In this document: piece by piece, positions 5,683 to 6,536 of the stretch
Layout: the number at the start of each line of letters is the position of its first letter
Numbering within the stretch: the first letter of the stretch is position 1
Assembly (NCBI GenBank): GCA_028822885.1
Contig: JAPKCP010000183.1
Span: 1 to 6,536, forward strand
Length of the DNA: 6,536 nucleotides
Direction: 5' to 3'
Source of the DNA: Yoonia sp.
GTDB taxonomy: Bacteria > Pseudomonadota > Alphaproteobacteria > Rhodobacterales > Rhodobacteraceae
Notes under the pieces: generated by a model
Told to the model about the DNA's origin: nothing
The model's input: only the letters and a program-made list of their open reading frames with translations
Databases searched by the model: none
Made by a program: the position numbers and the translations under genes

Positions 5683-6536
5683 TCAAGGCAAGGGGGCAGT
5701 GCCGCAAACGGCACAATCGGCCCGCCGTTTTGCGTTGATGATGCGCGTTTCAGCGTAAAGTGCGTCATAGATTAACAAGCGGCCCTTGAGTGGCTCACCT
5801 GCTTGGGTGATCAGCTTGACTGCTTCGACGGCCATCATTGCGCCAACAACACCGGGAAGCGGGCCAATCACACCTGCTTCGGCGCAAGACGGGACAAGAT
5901 CTGGGGCGGGTGCTTTGGGGAAAATACAGGCATAGCAAGGTGCGCCGCTTGCTGGATCATAGACGCTAATCTGACCTTCCCATTGGGTCAGGGCTGCGGC
6001 GACAAGGGGAATTTTGCCAGCGACACAGGTCTCATTCACCAAATAGCGGGTCGCAAAATTATCGGTGCCATCCAGCACGATGTCATATTCGGCAAACAAC
6101 TCGGACGCGATGGTTTCATCCAGCCTGCGATTGTATGTTTTCACACTCACAAATGGGTTTTGGGCACGCATCGCATCTGCGGCAGATTGGACCTTGGGTA
6201 TGCCGATGTTTTTATCAGTATGGATGACCTGTCGCTGCAGATTTGTGTTTTCGACAGTATCGCCATCAATGACACCAATCTGACCAACGCCAGCAGCGGC
6301 CAGATATTGCAAAGCGGGTGATCCAAGGCCACCCGCGCCAATCACCAACACACGCGCATCGCGAAGGGCTTTTTGGCCAACACCGCCGACTTCACGGAGC
6401 ATAATATGGCGAGCATACCGATTAAGTTCAGTGTCCGAAAAGCTGCCATCTTTTGGGGCTACATGCGTAGGGGACACGCCCGGGCCTGCCTTTGCGCGCA
6501 GGGTTGTCAATAATTTGCGATAGCCCCAGATTATCG
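5683..6536 (-). CDS. moeB: MoeB/ThiF/HesA-family adenylyltransferase (E1-like), 5' end beyond the window
   Basis: This E1-like enzyme uses ATP to adenylate the C-terminal glycine of a small sulfur-carrier protein (MoaD or ThiS type), for molybdopterin or thiamine synthesis. Counting from a TTG at 6510, the ATP-binding loop GAGGLGS is at 58-64. NTNLQRQ (88-94), K106 and DGTDN (147-151) follow, and the conserved Cys is C209 in SCAEAGV. Two CxxC pairs (C192/C195 and C266/C269) form the structural zinc site. It ends right after the second pair, so there is no rhodanese domain. The TTG is a doubtful start: it has no ribosome site, and the frame stays open to the right edge, adding IIWGYRKLL. Some roseobacter homologues, as I recall, have a hydrophobic N-terminal extension, so I treat the gene as 5'-partial. 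MoeB versus ThiF or HesA cannot be settled without a partner gene in view. Confidence 0.9.
   Translation of the reverse strand, partial: IIWGYRKLLTTLRAKAGPGVSPTHVAPKDGSFSDTELNRYARHIMLREVGGVGQKALRDARVLVIGAGGLGSPALQYLAAAGVGQIGVIDGDTVENTNLQRQVIHTDKNIGIPKVQSAADAMRAQNPFVSVKTYNRRLDETIASELFAEYDIVLDGTDNFATRYLVNETCVAGKIPLVAAALTQWEGQISVYDPASGAPCYACIFPKAPAPDLVPSCAEAGVIGPLPGVVGAMMAVEAVKLITQAGEPLKGRLLIYDALYAETRIINAKRRADCAVCGTAPLP

Noticed and set aside
5659..5686. Possible promoter (TTGATC, 16 nt, TATGCC on the minus strand) just upstream of the solute-binding protein gene
   Set aside because: The -35 has four matches but the -10 is poor and the spacing is short; it also overlaps the end of the MoeB-like gene. 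Not strong enough to annotate.
5803..6321. Plus-strand open frame of 172 codons opposite the MoeB-like gene
   Set aside because: It lies wholly antisense to a conserved enzyme, its composition (many Cys, His, Asn, Gly) is that of a complementary frame, and no domain is recognisable.

Overview
This window reads as ordinary chromosome from an alphaproteobacterium, most likely the Roseobacter group of the Rhodobacteraceae. The reasons are the protein styles (the D-glycerate-dehydrogenase-type oxidoreductase, the Dcp-type M3 peptidase and the MoeB-like protein all read like roseobacter proteins), a moderate G+C content, and tight gene packing with GGAG ribosome sites. The taxonomic call is from memory of such proteins, not from a search.

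Layout. The right two thirds are one minus-strand series, read from right to left. It begins with a MoeB/ThiF-type adenylyltransferase that runs off the right edge. A periplasmic amino-acid-type solute-binding protein follows, then an ABC permease placed in the same frame 18 nt after the binding-protein stop, then a cytoplasmic M3 oligopeptidase. The gaps are 50, 18 and 79 nt, so co-transcription is plausible at least for binding protein, permease and peptidase. In the left third, a small secreted protein with two SH3-like domains lies on the plus strand and converges on the peptidase gene. A 2-hydroxyacid dehydrogenase on the minus strand is divergent from it. The convergent gap (1649-1917) holds a strong hairpin and a possible 43-residue CxxC microprotein whose end overlaps the SH3 gene.

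Function. The binding protein keeps the Arg and Asp expected of an amino-acid binder, and with the permease would import amino acids. The M3 peptidase would recycle short peptides in the cytoplasm. No ATP-binding subunit for the transporter is present, which is the main oddity of the transport cluster. The MoeB-like protein would activate a sulfur-carrier protein; no carrier is visible here.

I found no mobile element, CRISPR array, RNA gene or novel multi-gene system. The points worth a second look are the small CxxC reading frame, the missing ATPase with the unusual binding-protein/permease junction, the open 5' end of the MoeB-like gene, and an inverted repeat touching the peptidase ribosome site.
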